Assembly: GCF_000300335.1 (NCBI RefSeq)
Contig: NZ_AMRM01000010.1
Location: 1-64,000 of the forward strand
Direction: 5' to 3'
DNA: 64,000 bases
DNA from: Nitratireductor pacificus pht-3B
GTDB taxonomy: Bacteria > Pseudomonadota > Alphaproteobacteria > Rhizobiales > Rhizobiaceae
Shown here: positions 10,100 to 19,113 of the stretch, piece after piece
Layout of the letters: every line of letters starts with the position of its first letter
Numbering within the stretch: the stretch's first letter is position 1
Made by a program: the position numbers and the translations under genes
Notes under the pieces: generated by a model
What the model saw: the letters and a program-made list of their open reading frames with translations, nothing else
The model's database searches: none
What the model was told of the DNA's origin: nothing

Positions 10100-11175
10100 T
10101 GGTCGAGAAACCTCCGCACGTCATTGCCCCAGACGGCCCCTCCCTGCCCGTACAGGAAATGGCCTTCGTCCTTCGTCAGGCCGAAGCCCGGGAATATCTT
10201 CGACTGACAGACCTTGTCCGTCCCCTCCAGCGCGGCGGCGAGTTCCGCCGTCGGCGCGACGCTGTAGTCGTTCTGCGCCTGCATGAAGTAGATCGGCTGC
10301 GTCAGTTGCTGCGCAGCGTCCAGCATCGCGTCGCGCAGCCGCGGCGCGCGCTCCCAGTTCATCGCTGCGCCGGCGAACTCGACGGCGCAGCGGAACCGCG
10401 GGCATCGCGACGCCGCCAGCAGCGTAACCGTGCCGCCGAACGAGCTTCCCATCACGCCGATATGGCCTTCATCGATGTCTGGATGCGCTTCCAGCATGTC
10501 GAGCGCAGCGATGACGTCGCCGCTCTCGTCGAAGAGCCGCTTCTGGAGCTGCGTGTCGTATTCTTCCGTGCCGTATTCCGCGCTGACCTCCTCGCGCCAG
10601 GCCGGTCCCGGCGAGTTGCCGTATCCGCGCCTGTGCGGCAGGAAGGAGGCGATGCCCCAGCTCATCAGCAGCGCCGCCGTACCCGGCCGGCAGACATCCG
10701 AGGTTCCCTGATGGATCGAGCTTCCGTGATTGGTCACCATGCAGGGAAACGGCCCTTCGCCCGGCGGCAGATAGAGATAGCCCGACAGGACGCGGCCGTC
10801 GCTTTCGAAGCTGATCTCCCGCGGCACGATCGCCAGGCCTTCGAGGGACACGTCGCGCAGCACCGTCGCCGGATGCGCGGCACGGCGAAACACCCGGCGT
10901 TCGAAATGGGTGATGTAGCTTTGCATCGTCTTGCGGATGCGGACGAAATCCTCGCTGCCGGCCCGCGCGTCCATATCGCGGGCGCGTTCGGCCTCGTTGG
11001 CGAAGCGGCACTCCCAATGCACGAGGTCGGGTGCGTTCCCTGAACCCTCCTCGATGAAGATCTCGCCGACCGCGAGGCCGATCTCGCGCCTGATCTCGCA
11101 TGCCGCCTGGCGGGTCGCCATGACGGCTTCGAACGCTCCCGGCTTGGGCGTATAGGTCGTGCGCTCAAGCACCAT
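10090..11175 (-). CDS. Fusion of a dimeric alpha/beta-barrel (ABM/NIPSNAP-like) domain with an alpha/beta hydrolase
   Basis: A protein of 361 residues. Residues 1 to about 95 (TTYTPKPGAFEAVMATRQ, then VHWECRFANEAERARDM) resemble the small ferredoxin-like dimeric barrels of the ABM/NIPSNAP type. From about 115 on it is an alpha/beta hydrolase of the dienelactone hydrolase / prolyl oligopeptidase type. The nucleophile motif is MGSSFGGT, with a probable acid in QNDYSVAP and the catalytic His in DEGHFLYG. No signal peptide. It may cleave an ester or amide in the catabolic pathway. The domain assignment of the N-terminal part is by pattern only. Confidence 0.8.
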   Translation of the reverse strand: MVLERTTYTPKPGAFEAVMATRQAACEIRREIGLAVGEIFIEEGSGNAPDLVHWECRFANEAERARDMDARAGSEDFVRIRKTMQSYITHFERRVFRRAAHPATVLRDVSLEGLAIVPREISFESDGRVLSGYLYLPPGEGPFPCMVTNHGSSIHQGTSDVCRPGTAALLMSWGIASFLPHRRGYGNSPGPAWREEVSAEYGTEEYDTQLQKRLFDESGDVIAALDMLEAHPDIDEGHIGVMGSSFGGTVTLLAASRCPRFRCAVEFAGAAMNWERAPRLRDAMLDAAQQLTQPIYFMQAQNDYSVAPTAELAAALEGTDKVCQSKIFPGFGLTKDEGHFLYGQGGAVWGNDVRRFLDQWL

Positions 11176-12163
11176 CGCGGATTCCTTTGTCGCTCACATT
11201 GGGGAAATGGCAGGCCGCCCAGTGCTCCGGCGCCAGCGCGTCCAGCACGGGGGTCTCGACGCGGCAAACGTCCTGGACCTTCTCGCAACGCTGGTGAAAC
11301 GGGCAGCCGGGCGGCGGATCGATGGGGCTGGGAATGTCCCCGCTCAGATATTTTCTGGTCCCGCGGCGGCTGTAATCGGCCTCCGGAATGGCCGAAAGAA
11401 GCGCCGAGGTGTAGGGATGTTTCGGGTTCTCGAACAGCGCCTGTTCGGAAGCGAGCTCGACCACCCGTCCCAGATACATCACGGCGACACGGTGGCTTAG
11501 ATAGCGCACCACGCCCAGATTGTGCGAGATGAAGAGCAGGGCAACCTGCGTCTCGCGCTGGATTTCCTTCAGGAGGTTGAGAATCTGGGCCTGCACGGAC
11601 ACGTCCAGCGCCGAGACCGCTTCATCGCAGACGATCAGCCTTGGCCGGATGGCGATCGCCCGCGCGATGCCGATCCGCTGGCGCTGGCCACCGGAGAACT
11701 CGTGTGGATAGCGGTCGGCATAGGCGACCGGCAGCTTGACGATCTCCATCACCTCGTGAACCCGCCTAGTGATCGCGCTCCGGTCGGACGAAAAATTCTC
11801 CAGCGGCTCCGCGATGATGTCGCGGACCTTCATGCGCGGATTGAGCGAGGAATACGGATCCTGGAAGATGATCTGTATGTCCTGGCGGATCGCCTTCAGC
11901 TGCTTGCGCGACAGGCGGGTAATGTCGTTTCCATCGAAGAGGATGCGCCCCTGCGTCGGGCGCGTCAGCTGCAGGATGGTGCGCCCCAGCGTGGATTTTC
12001 CGCAGCCGCTTTCGCCGACCACGCCAAGCGTTTCACCCGGATAGACGTCGAGGCTGACATCGTTGACGGCGCGCAGGGTCAGGTTCTCGCCCGACAGCGC
12101 CGAGCGCTTGATCTGGAAATCCTTGGTGACGTTCTCGATGCGCAGGATGGGAACAGCACTCAT
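11165..12163 (-). CDS. Oligopeptide/dipeptide-type ABC transporter, ATP-binding subunit F
   Basis: A protein of 332 residues, starting [16 protein letters not shown] at 12163 with an ATGA overlap with the D subunit. It has Walker A GESGCGKST, the signature FSGGQRQRIGIARAI, Walker B LIVCDEAVSALD and the H-loop ISHN. The C-terminal oligo_HPY region is present, with the cysteine cluster PPGCPFHQRCEKVQDVC that binds an Fe-S cluster in this family. Together with the D subunit it drives uptake through the B and C permeases encoded upstream. Substrates of this family include peptides, opines, nickel and glutathione. Confidence 0.93.
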   Translation of the reverse strand: MSAVPILRIENVTKDFQIKRSALSGENLTLRAVNDVSLDVYPGETLGVVGESGCGKSTLGRTILQLTRPTQGRILFDGNDITRLSRKQLKAIRQDIQIIFQDPYSSLNPRMKVRDIIAEPLENFSSDRSAITRRVHEVMEIVKLPVAYADRYPHEFSGGQRQRIGIARAIAIRPRLIVCDEAVSALDVSVQAQILNLLKEIQRETQVALLFISHNLGVVRYLSHRVAVMYLGRVVELASEQALFENPKHPYTSALLSAIPEADYSRRGTRKYLSGDIPSPIDPPPGCPFHQRCEKVQDVCRVETPVLDALAPEHWAACHFPNVSDKGIRDGA

Positions 12164-13179
12164 AGACCGGCCTCCACCGCGCGGGTGACATCGAGTTCGC
12201 GGGCGGCATCGAGCCTGCAGCAACGAACGGCATGGTCGGGCGCGACCGCCACAAGCGAAAGCGACGGATCGCGGCACATGTCCGCGGCGATGGGGCAACG
12301 CGGCGCGAACCTGCAGCCCGGCTGGTGGTCGGACGGAGACGGCGTCGTGCCCTCGATCACCGGCAGGACCTCCTGCTTCTCGTGTGCCGAGGGGATCGAA
12401 CGCAGGAGAAGCTTCGTGTAGGGATGCGTCGGCCGTGTGAACAGCCGCTCCGCCGTGGACTGCTCGACGATCTGGCCGGCATACATCACCACCACCCGGT
12501 CCGCCGTCTCCGCCACCACGCCCATGTCGTGCGTGATCAGGAGAACGGCCATGTCCAGCTCGTCGCGCAGATCGACGATCAGCTTCAGGATCTGCGCCTG
12601 GATGGTGACGTCGAGCGCCGTGGTCGGCTCGTCGGCGATCAGCAGCTTCGGGCGGCAGGCCAGCGCCATGGCGATCATGATGCGCTGCTTCATGCCGCCG
12701 GAAAGCTGATGCGGATAGTCGCGGGCGCGCTTCTCCGGCGCCGGAATGCCCACCTGCGCCATCAGCTCGATCGCCCGCCGCTGGGCGCTCTGAAGATCGG
12801 CGCCGGTGTGCTCGACCAGCACTTCCGCGATCTGGAAACCCACCTGCAGGATGGGGTTCAGGCTGGTGCCCGGCTCCTGGAAGATCATGGCCATGTCGCG
12901 GCCGCGCTTCTCGCGCATCCGCGCCGGGCTGAGCTCGGTCAGCACCTCGTCGCCGAACCTTATGCTGCCGCTCTCGATGCTGCCCTGCGCGCCGAGCAGC
13001 CCCATGATGGCGAGCGAGGTCACCGACTTCCCCGACCCGCTTTCACCGACGATGCCGACGATCTCGCCCGGCTTCACCGAGAAGGCGATGTCGTGGAGCA
13101 CCGTCACGGATCCCCGCAGGCCCGCAAACGATACGGACAGGTCGCGGATGTCGAGCAGTGTGTTCGCCCCGGACGCCAT
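12160..13179 (-). CDS. Oligopeptide/dipeptide-type ABC transporter, ATP-binding subunit D
   Basis: A protein of 339 residues from the ATG at 13179, which shares one base with the stop of the upstream permease gene (TGATG). It has Walker [10 protein letters not shown], the signature [15 protein letters not shown], Walker [13 protein letters not shown] and the H-loop LITHD. The oligo_HPY tail has [18 protein letters not shown]. It pairs with the F subunit to form the asymmetric ATPase dimer of Opp/Dpp systems. The longer upstream frame (to 13719) is antisense-compatible noise inside the permease gene. Confidence 0.93.
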   Translation of the reverse strand: MASGANTLLDIRDLSVSFAGLRGSVTVLHDIAFSVKPGEIVGIVGESGSGKSVTSLAIMGLLGAQGSIESGSIRFGDEVLTELSPARMREKRGRDMAMIFQEPGTSLNPILQVGFQIAEVLVEHTGADLQSAQRRAIELMAQVGIPAPEKRARDYPHQLSGGMKQRIMIAMALACRPKLLIADEPTTALDVTIQAQILKLIVDLRDELDMAVLLITHDMGVVAETADRVVVMYAGQIVEQSTAERLFTRPTHPYTKLLLRSIPSAHEKQEVLPVIEGTTPSPSDHQPGCRFAPRCPIAADMCRDPSLSLVAVAPDHAVRCCRLDAARELDVTRAVEAGL

Positions 13180-14045
13180 CAGTTCCGCACCTTCGGATCG
13201 AGCACGTCGCGCAGGCCGTCGCCCAGGAGGTTGAAGCCGATCATGGTGATGCCGAGCGCCAGGCTGGCGAACAGGGCGAGGTGCGGATCGGTGCGCAGTT
13301 GCGAAAGCCCGTCGCGGATCATCGCGCCCCAGGTGGGTTCCGGCTCCTGGATGCCGATCCCGAGGAAGCTCAGCGTCGCCTCGGCCATGATGATGAAGCC
13401 GACGCCGATGGAGGCGCGCACGATCAGCGGCGCGACGATGTTGGGCAGGAAATGCCGGCGCATGATCTTGTGCGCGGGCGTACCCGAGACGATGGCCGCC
13501 TCGATGAACATCTCGTGCCGCAATCCCAGAACGAGCGACCGCGTCAGGCGGGCGATGCCCGGCCACCAGACCATCGACAGCGCGATGATGACGGTCAGCG
13601 TTCCAGGCCCGAGCACGGCCGCGACGAGGATCGCGAAGATGAGCTCGGGAAAGGCGAAGATGATGTCCACCGTCCGCATGACGAGCGCATCCACCCAGCC
13701 ACCGAAATAGGCGGCGCACATGCCGAGCACCGTGCCGATGGTGAGCGTGACGGCCAGTACCGACATCGAGACGATCAGGGACACCCGGCCGCCGAGCACG
13801 ATGCGGCTGAAGACGTCGCGGCCGAGCGCGTCCGTGCCCATCCAGTGGGTGCTGTCGGGCGCCCGCCAGCTCGCCAGCACATTGACCTTCACCGGGTCAT
13901 GCGGCGTCAGCAGCGGGCCGAACAGCGCCATCAGCACCACGAAGGCGACGATGACCGACCCGATCATCGCATTGCGGCTGCGCCGGAAGCGCAGGAAGAA
14001 ATCGGAACCGGGTCGCGCGGTCTGGGAAGTGGAAGGTGCCGCCAC
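13179..14045 (-). CDS. Oligopeptide-type ABC transporter permease C
   Basis: A protein of 288 residues. It has a cytoplasmic N-terminal tail, a first membrane segment (about 27-48), then a periplasmic loop with the DPVKVN...THWMGTDALGRDVFSRI signature of DppC/OppC proteins. The EAA loop is EAAIVSGTPAHKIMRRHFLPN. About six membrane helices are visible. It is the inner-membrane partner of permease B, encoded 3 bp upstream. Confidence 0.92.
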   Translation of the reverse strand: MAAPSTSQTARPGSDFFLRFRRSRNAMIGSVIVAFVVLMALFGPLLTPHDPVKVNVLASWRAPDSTHWMGTDALGRDVFSRIVLGGRVSLIVSMSVLAVTLTIGTVLGMCAAYFGGWVDALVMRTVDIIFAFPELIFAILVAAVLGPGTLTVIIALSMVWWPGIARLTRSLVLGLRHEMFIEAAIVSGTPAHKIMRRHFLPNIVAPLIVRASIGVGFIIMAEATLSFLGIGIQEPEPTWGAMIRDGLSQLRTDPHLALFASLALGITMIGFNLLGDGLRDVLDPKVRN

Positions 14046-14048
14046 GGA

Positions 14049-14987
14049 TCAGGCCTTCGTGTTGGTCAGCCTGATTCGCGGATCGAGCGCCGTATAGGCG
14101 AGGTCCACGATCAGATTGATGATCGAATAGAACATGGTGAACAGGAGCACGATCGTCATCGTGACCGGATAGTCGCGGGCGAAGATCGATTCGATCGCCA
14201 GCCGGCCGAGGCCGGGAATGTTGAAGATCGTCTCGACGACGAACGTGCCGGACAGGAGGCCGCCAAAGATGATGCCCACGGTCGTCAGCAGCGGCACGAA
14301 CGTGTTCTTCAGGGCGTGCCGATAGATCACCAGCCGCTCGCGCAGCCCCTTGGCGCGCGCCGTGCGCACGAAATCCTGTTGCAGCACTTCGAGCATGTAG
14401 GTTCTGGTCAGCCGCGCCACATAGGCCGTCGGCGGGATGACCAGGATCAGCACCGGCATGACCAGATGCTGCGGCGTGCCCCAGCCGGCGACCGGCAGCA
14501 CCGACCATTTGATCGACAGCAGGTAGACCAGGAAGGCCGCCATCGCGAAATTGGGGATGGAGATGCCGGAGACGAGGCCAAGAATGACCGCCGTATCGGC
14601 CCAGGAGTTCGCCCGCTGCGCGGCGAACACGCCGAGCACGACCCCCAGCGGCACCGCGATCAGGATGGCGGTGATCGCCAGAATGGGGCTGATCAGCAGG
14701 CCACCCGAGATCACGTCGAACACCGTCGTGTTCGCGAAGCGGAAGGAAAGCCCGAACGTACCGTCGGCAATATGCGCCAGATAGTCCAGGAATTGCACCG
14801 GCAGCGGGCGGTCGAGCCCATAGTCCGCCCGCAGCCGGGCTTCGAGGTCGGCATCTCCTGAGCGATCCGACAGCAAAGCCATGATCGGATCGCCCGGCAC
14901 GAATTGCACGGCCACGAAAGTGATGACGATTGCAAGGAACCAGACGCCCAGCAAACCGGCCAGGCGCCGCGCAGCATATTCGATCAT
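14049..14987 (-). CDS. Oligopeptide-type ABC transporter permease B
   Basis: A protein of 312 residues. Its N terminus MIEYAARRLAGLLGVWFLAI is the usual DppB opening helix, followed by the periplasmic segment FVPGDPIMALL. The EAA loop has FVRTARAKGLRERLVIYRHALKN. Six membrane helices fit the hydropathy. It is the first permease after the binding-protein gene, with a 42 bp gap. Confidence 0.92.
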   Translation of the reverse strand: MIEYAARRLAGLLGVWFLAIVITFVAVQFVPGDPIMALLSDRSGDADLEARLRADYGLDRPLPVQFLDYLAHIADGTFGLSFRFANTTVFDVISGGLLISPILAITAILIAVPLGVVLGVFAAQRANSWADTAVILGLVSGISIPNFAMAAFLVYLLSIKWSVLPVAGWGTPQHLVMPVLILVIPPTAYVARLTRTYMLEVLQQDFVRTARAKGLRERLVIYRHALKNTFVPLLTTVGIIFGGLLSGTFVVETIFNIPGLGRLAIESIFARDYPVTMTIVLLFTMFYSIINLIVDLAYTALDPRIRLTNTKA

Positions 14988-15029
14988 TGTTCGCTCTTTT
15001 GTTGTGCGATCAGAGATGCTGCGTCGCGC

Positions 15030-16589
15030 TTACTCGGTTACCTGTGCATCGCCGAAGGGCAGGAAGCGGAACGGCGTGAGCGAGACGCCCTCGACATTCG
15101 GCTTCACGAGCGCCACCTGCATGCGCACGGTCGTCGGGCAGGTGCCCCAATCGTCGAGCAGGATCTTCTCCGCCTTGTTGTAGAGCGCATAGCGCGCCTT
15201 CGCGTCGGCCGTGCCCTGCGCCTCCTCGATCAGCGCATCGAACGCGTCGTTCTGCCAGCGCGAGCGGTTGTAGGTGCTCGGCCCGTACCAGACCTGGCTC
15301 AGGAAGTAGAGCGCGTCGGGGTAGCCCGCCGACCAGCCCCACGGGAAGAACGGAACCTCGCCGGCGTTCATCCGCTTGATGTGGCTGCCGCGCTCGACGA
15401 TCTCGACCTCCACCGGCATGCCCAGAACGGAGCTGAACTGGTTGGCGTAATAGGTGATGTCGTTCTTGTTCGGCTCGGTATCGGTCACCTTGATCGGCGG
15501 CAGGCCCTCGCCGTTCGGATAGCCGGCTTCCGCCAGGAGCTTCTTGGCCCGTTCCGGATCGTACGGGATCGCCGGAAGGTCCGGATTGTAGCCGGCGACA
15601 CCCGGCGTCACCTGGCCGTAGAGCGGGAATGCGGCGCCGTCATAGAGGCCGTCCACCATCGCGTCGCGGTCGAAGCCGATGCAGATGGCCTCGCGCACGC
15701 GGATGTCCTTGAACGGCTCGTAGAGATTCTGGTTCATGCCGAGATAGCGGATCTGCGCCGCCGGCGCGGTCAGCATCTCGTCCTTGAACTGCGGGTCCTT
15801 CAGAACGCGGCGAATGGTCTGCGTGTCGACATAGACCACATCCAGTTCGCCCGCCTCGTACATCGAGACCGCCGTATCGCCGCTCGGCACGATGAGGAAG
15901 CGCACGCCGTCGATCTTCGGCGCCCCGCCCCAGTAATCGGCAAACGCCTCGAGCTGCACGTCCCGGCCGAGATTCCAGGCCTTGAACTTGAACGGACCGG
16001 TGCCGGCGGAAGCCTTGGTCGCCCAGTCGGCGCCATGCTCCTCCACGATGCCCGCGTCCATGAAATAGAATGGATAGATCGGGAACAGCACATCGGCCTT
16101 CGTGAACCGGACGTCGAGGGTCAGCTCGTCGACCACGGTGACGCCCTCGAGATCGGTCGTCTTGCCGTCCTTGACCGCCTGCGCGCCCACCACAGTGTCC
16201 AGATACTCGGCGTTGAGACCGCCGCGATTGCCGGGAATGAGCAGCTGTTCGAACGTGTATTTCACGTCCTTGGCGCCAAAGCTGCGGCCGCTGTGGAATT
16301 TCACGCCGGAGCGCAGCTTGAAGCGGAACCCCAGCCCATCCTCGTGCGGCTCCCAGCTTTCGGCCAGCGCCGGGATCACGTTTCCTTCCGTGTCCAGGCC
16401 GACGAAGCCTTCGTACACATTGGCCATCACATCGCCGGCGATCAGCTCGGAATAGGTGATGGGATCGACCATCGCCGGGTCGGCGTTGATGTTGGTCCGC
16501 AGTTCCGCGGCCTGCGACACCGCCGCCGCGGGCAGTGTCAGGGCCAGTGCGGATGCGCAAAGCGCAAGCAGTTTGGTTCCAGCGCGCAT
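15030..16589 (-). CDS. ABC transporter periplasmic substrate-binding protein, family 5 (peptide/opine type)
   Basis: A protein of 519 residues with a Sec signal peptide (basic MRAGTK, a hydrophobic core, and a likely cut after SQA near residue 27). Family-5 features are YSELIAGDVMANVYEGFVGLD, LAESWEPHEDGLGFRFKLR and the RxAICIGFDRDAM region. The soluble protein delivers substrate to the B/C permeases. The first gene of the 12-gene run, it is transcribed leftward from the divergent promoter shared with the Lrp/AsnC gene. The ligand is unknown; amide-type catabolic genes downstream suggest a peptide-like or opine-like compound. Confidence 0.92.
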   Translation of the reverse strand: MRAGTKLLALCASALALTLPAAAVSQAAELRTNINADPAMVDPITYSELIAGDVMANVYEGFVGLDTEGNVIPALAESWEPHEDGLGFRFKLRSGVKFHSGRSFGAKDVKYTFEQLLIPGNRGGLNAEYLDTVVGAQAVKDGKTTDLEGVTVVDELTLDVRFTKADVLFPIYPFYFMDAGIVEEHGADWATKASAGTGPFKFKAWNLGRDVQLEAFADYWGGAPKIDGVRFLIVPSGDTAVSMYEAGELDVVYVDTQTIRRVLKDPQFKDEMLTAPAAQIRYLGMNQNLYEPFKDIRVREAICIGFDRDAMVDGLYDGAAFPLYGQVTPGVAGYNPDLPAIPYDPERAKKLLAEAGYPNGEGLPPIKVTDTEPNKNDITYYANQFSSVLGMPVEVEIVERGSHIKRMNAGEVPFFPWGWSAGYPDALYFLSQVWYGPSTYNRSRWQNDAFDALIEEAQGTADAKARYALYNKAEKILLDDWGTCPTTVRMQVALVKPNVEGVSLTPFRFLPFGDAQVTE

Positions 16590-16712
16590 GTTCTCTCTCC
16601 TCCGCCAGCTCCGGCGGTCGTGCCGCCGTGGCTCTCCTCAACGCTCCGCGGAAAATCCCGCCGCAGCCGCGTCCTCCGTTCCCGACCGCCTCCGTTCCTC
16701 GCCGTTTTCTGA

Positions 16713-16781
16713 TTGAATTGCAGGAGGCCGTCTAATTCATTGTAATTCCACCGCACAGCCAGCTACAATCCCGCAATTCAA
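16713..16781. promoter_or_regulatory. Symmetric divergent promoter/operator between the ABC operon and the Lrp/AsnC gene
   Basis: Two nested inverted repeats are present: TTGAATTGC (16713-16721) against GCAATTCAA (16773-16781), and ATTGTA (16739-16744) against TACAAT (16764-16769). The inner pair makes overlapping promoters. On the plus strand TTGTAA-18 bp-TACAAT reads toward the regulator. On the minus strand TTGTAG-18 bp-TACAAT reads toward the transporter. The AT-rich palindromes are of the kind bound by Lrp/AsnC proteins. Promoter strength and binding are inferred. Confidence 0.55.
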
Positions 16782-16823
16782 CGGCTGAAACGGATAGTTG
16801 TCGACGAATCGACGGGAGTGCAG

Positions 16824-17264
16824 ATGAAACGAAGCCTGGACCGCATCGACGAAAGATTGCTCGATCTTCTCAAGCTGAACGCCCGGGAGGCGACGGCCTC
16901 CCTCGCAAGGAAGCTGAATCTGTCCCGTTCAGCGGTGCAGGATCGCATTTCCAGGCTGGAGCGCGATGGCGTGATCGCGGGCTATACGATACGGCTGGGC
17001 GAGGACGCGCCGGAAGACCGCCTGCAGGCCATCGTGCGCTTCACGGTCGACCCCAAGCACACGGCCGAGATCATCCGCAAGATCAGCAGTTCGGCGGAAG
17101 CGAAATCCTGCTATTCGGTGAGCGGCGCGTTCGATCTGATCGTCATCGTCGGCGCCGGCACGGCGGTCCGCCTCAACCAGGTCCTGCAGGAGTTCGGCGA
17201 GATCGAAGGCGTCGAGCGCACCACCTCGTCCATCGTCCTCGACGCGGCATTCGAGAACCGCTGA
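16824..17264 (+). CDS. Lrp/AsnC family transcriptional regulator
   Basis: A protein of 146 residues from the ATG at 16824; GGGAG at 16814-16818 is spaced 5 bases from it, so a GTG start at 16818 is less likely. The N-terminal winged helix reads LDRIDERLLDLLKLNAREATASLARKLNLSRSAVQDRISRLERDGVIAGY, the classic AsnC pattern. The C-terminal RAM ligand domain follows, with CYSVSGAFDLIVIVGA. It probably responds to an amino acid or related amine and controls the divergent 12-gene operon and itself. Confidence 0.9.
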   Translation: MKRSLDRIDERLLDLLKLNAREATASLARKLNLSRSAVQDRISRLERDGVIAGYTIRLGEDAPEDRLQAIVRFTVDPKHTAEIIRKISSSAEAKSCYSVSGAFDLIVIVGAGTAVRLNQVLQEFGEIEGVERTTSSIVLDAAFENR

Positions 17265-17390
17265 CGGGACCAATCTCACCCAACACGCACCAAAGTCCCC
17301 CGCACATGCGCCATGCCGCCGGGGAAGACAGCCGGCCATGTCGGCTATAATGATGCTTCGCGAATGGCGTGACCGATTCGGAGGAGCCCG

Positions 17391-18194
17391 GTGACTGAGA
17401 GCGTGCCGTCAAAACCGCGTGCATCGCGCGGCGTGCAGTCGATCGAGACGGGAGGTGCGATCCTGATGGCGCTGGCGCGGGCCGGCGGGCCGCTGAAATT
17501 GCGCGACCTGGCAGAGACGCTGGACATGGCGGCCGCACAGCTGCACCCCTATCTGGTCTCCTTCCGCAACATCAACATGGTCGAGCAGACGGAAACCGGG
17601 CAGTATCAGCTCGGGCCGTTCGCCCTGCATCTGGGCCTCACCCGCCTGCGCAACCAGAACGCCTATCGCGAAACCATCCGCCGGTTGCCCGAGCTGGCCG
17701 AGGAACTCGGCCTGATGGTCGTCATCAGCGTCTGGGGCCTGCATGGCCCGACCATCGTCTACCTGCAGGAATCCTCCGCCCGCATCCACTCGAATGTCGC
17801 CGTCGGCGGCACCTTCATGGTCACCATGACAGCGACCGGCAAGGCCTTCGCAGCCTTCCTGCCCTCGAAGATGACGGAGCCGCTGATCCGCGCCGAACTG
17901 GAAGGCCGCGAGCCGTCCCTCTACGCCATCCCCGGGGTCAGCGAGGAGACGTTTCGTAGCGAGGTGCGCATGGTGGCGCAATCCGGCCATGCGATCACCA
18001 GGGACGCGCCGATCCCCGGCGTCAGCGCCATTGCCGCCCCGGTGTTCGACCACACGGGAACGGTGCAGCTTGTCGTCACCGTTATCGGCCCGACCAACTA
18101 TATCGATCTGGCGGAGGACGGCGCCTGCCTGCCCCGCCTGATGGATTTCACCGAGGCCCTGTCCCGCGATCTGGGCCATATCGAAGGCGCCTGA
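17391..18194 (+). CDS. IclR family transcriptional regulator
   Basis: A protein of 267 residues with a GTG start and GGAGGAG 5 bases upstream. The N-terminal HTH is GVQSIETGGAILMALARAGGPLKLRDLAETLDM. The C-terminal effector domain has IPGVSAIAAPVFDHTG, the conserved C-terminal IclR motif. Its 3' end overlaps the convergent DMT transporter by 47 bp, so the two transcripts are antisense at their ends. It probably controls the DMT/FAD/SDR operon beside it. Confidence 0.88.
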   Translation: MTESVPSKPRASRGVQSIETGGAILMALARAGGPLKLRDLAETLDMAAAQLHPYLVSFRNINMVEQTETGQYQLGPFALHLGLTRLRNQNAYRETIRRLPELAEELGLMVVISVWGLHGPTIVYLQESSARIHSNVAVGGTFMVTMTATGKAFAAFLPSKMTEPLIRAELEGREPSLYAIPGVSEETFRSEVRMVAQSGHAITRDAPIPGVSAIAAPVFDHTGTVQLVVTVIGPTNYIDLAEDGACLPRLMDFTEALSRDLGHIEGA

Positions 18195-19113
18195 AGAGGC
18201 GCGACAGGGCATCGAGCGACAGGACCAGCCCGGTCGTGGCGATCAGCACGCCGACGAGCTGCAGGCCGTTCGGCCATTGCCCGGCGATCGGGATCGCGAG
18301 CAGCACCGCGAGCGGCGGAACGAGCGCCGGGAAAAGGCCGGCCAGCCCCGAGCCGAGCCAGGTGATCGAGGCCGCGAACGCCACGATCGCCAGGCAGCCG
18401 CCCAGCGCTCCCTGATAGAGCGCCTGCTCGGCCCAGGCCGACAGCGGCAGGTCGGCCGGCGTGAAGAAGGCCAGATAGAGTGGCAGGAAACCGGCCGTGG
18501 TCATCAGCGACATGGCCGCCGTGGTCTCCACCGCGGGCAGGCGCCAGCGCCCGAGCAGATAGGTGAACACGCCCCACAGCGTGCCCGAGCCGACGAAGCA
18601 GAGATCGCCGAGCAGCACCCATTCTCCCGGCGTCTTGGCCGGCGGCCGGTCGGCGGCGATGGCGATCAGTCCCAGCACCAGGACGGCGATGCCGATCTTG
18701 CGGTGCATCGGCAGGCGCTGCCCGTCGAGCAGCACCGGCAGGAGGTTGGCGACGAGCATGGTCACGCCGGGCGAGATCACCACCGCATGGGCCAGTGGCG
18801 CGATGCCGTAGCCGGTGTTGAACAGAAAGGCGAAGGGCGGGCCGATGGTCAGACTGAGAAGCACCACCCGGCGCAGGGTAAGGCCCGGCGGCAACCGCGA
18901 CCAGCGCAGGAAGAGAAACGGCGCCAGCAGCGCCGCCGCGACGGCGTAGCGCAGGATCGCCAGATCCGCGCTGGTGAACCCGTCGGCCCGGCCGATCTCG
19001 ACGCCGATATTGTAGATCGCCCACATCAGCGCCGCGGCGAGGCCGTAGAGAACGCCCTTGACGAGGCGTTCCCGCGCCGGGACGGTGTCCATCTCCTGCG
19101 CCGGCGCGCTCAC
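18148..19113 (-). CDS. DMT-superfamily (EamA) transporter
   Basis: A protein of 321 residues if it starts at the GTG overlapping the upstream stop (GTGA at 19113); an ATG at 19092 would give 314. Ten membrane helices in two EamA repeats are visible, the first beginning GVLYGLAAALMWAIYNIGVEIG and the second near LLGDLCFVGSGTLWGVFTYLLG. Such proteins export or import amino acids and other small metabolites. It is coupled to the FAD gene upstream and overlaps iclR at its 3' end. Confidence 0.82.
   Translation of the reverse strand: MSAPAQEMDTVPARERLVKGVLYGLAAALMWAIYNIGVEIGRADGFTSADLAILRYAVAAALLAPFLFLRWSRLPPGLTLRRVVLLSLTIGPPFAFLFNTGYGIAPLAHAVVISPGVTMLVANLLPVLLDGQRLPMHRKIGIAVLVLGLIAIAADRPPAKTPGEWVLLGDLCFVGSGTLWGVFTYLLGRWRLPAVETTAAMSLMTTAGFLPLYLAFFTPADLPLSAWAEQALYQGALGGCLAIVAFAASITWLGSGLAGLFPALVPPLAVLLAIPIAGQWPNGLQLVGVLIATTGLVLSLDALSRLFRRLRYGPDRGTGPR

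Noticed and set aside
11165-16589. ABC transporter as a nickel or glutathione importer
   Set aside because: Nothing in the binding protein or neighbours favours these ligands over other family-5 substrates; left as unspecified.
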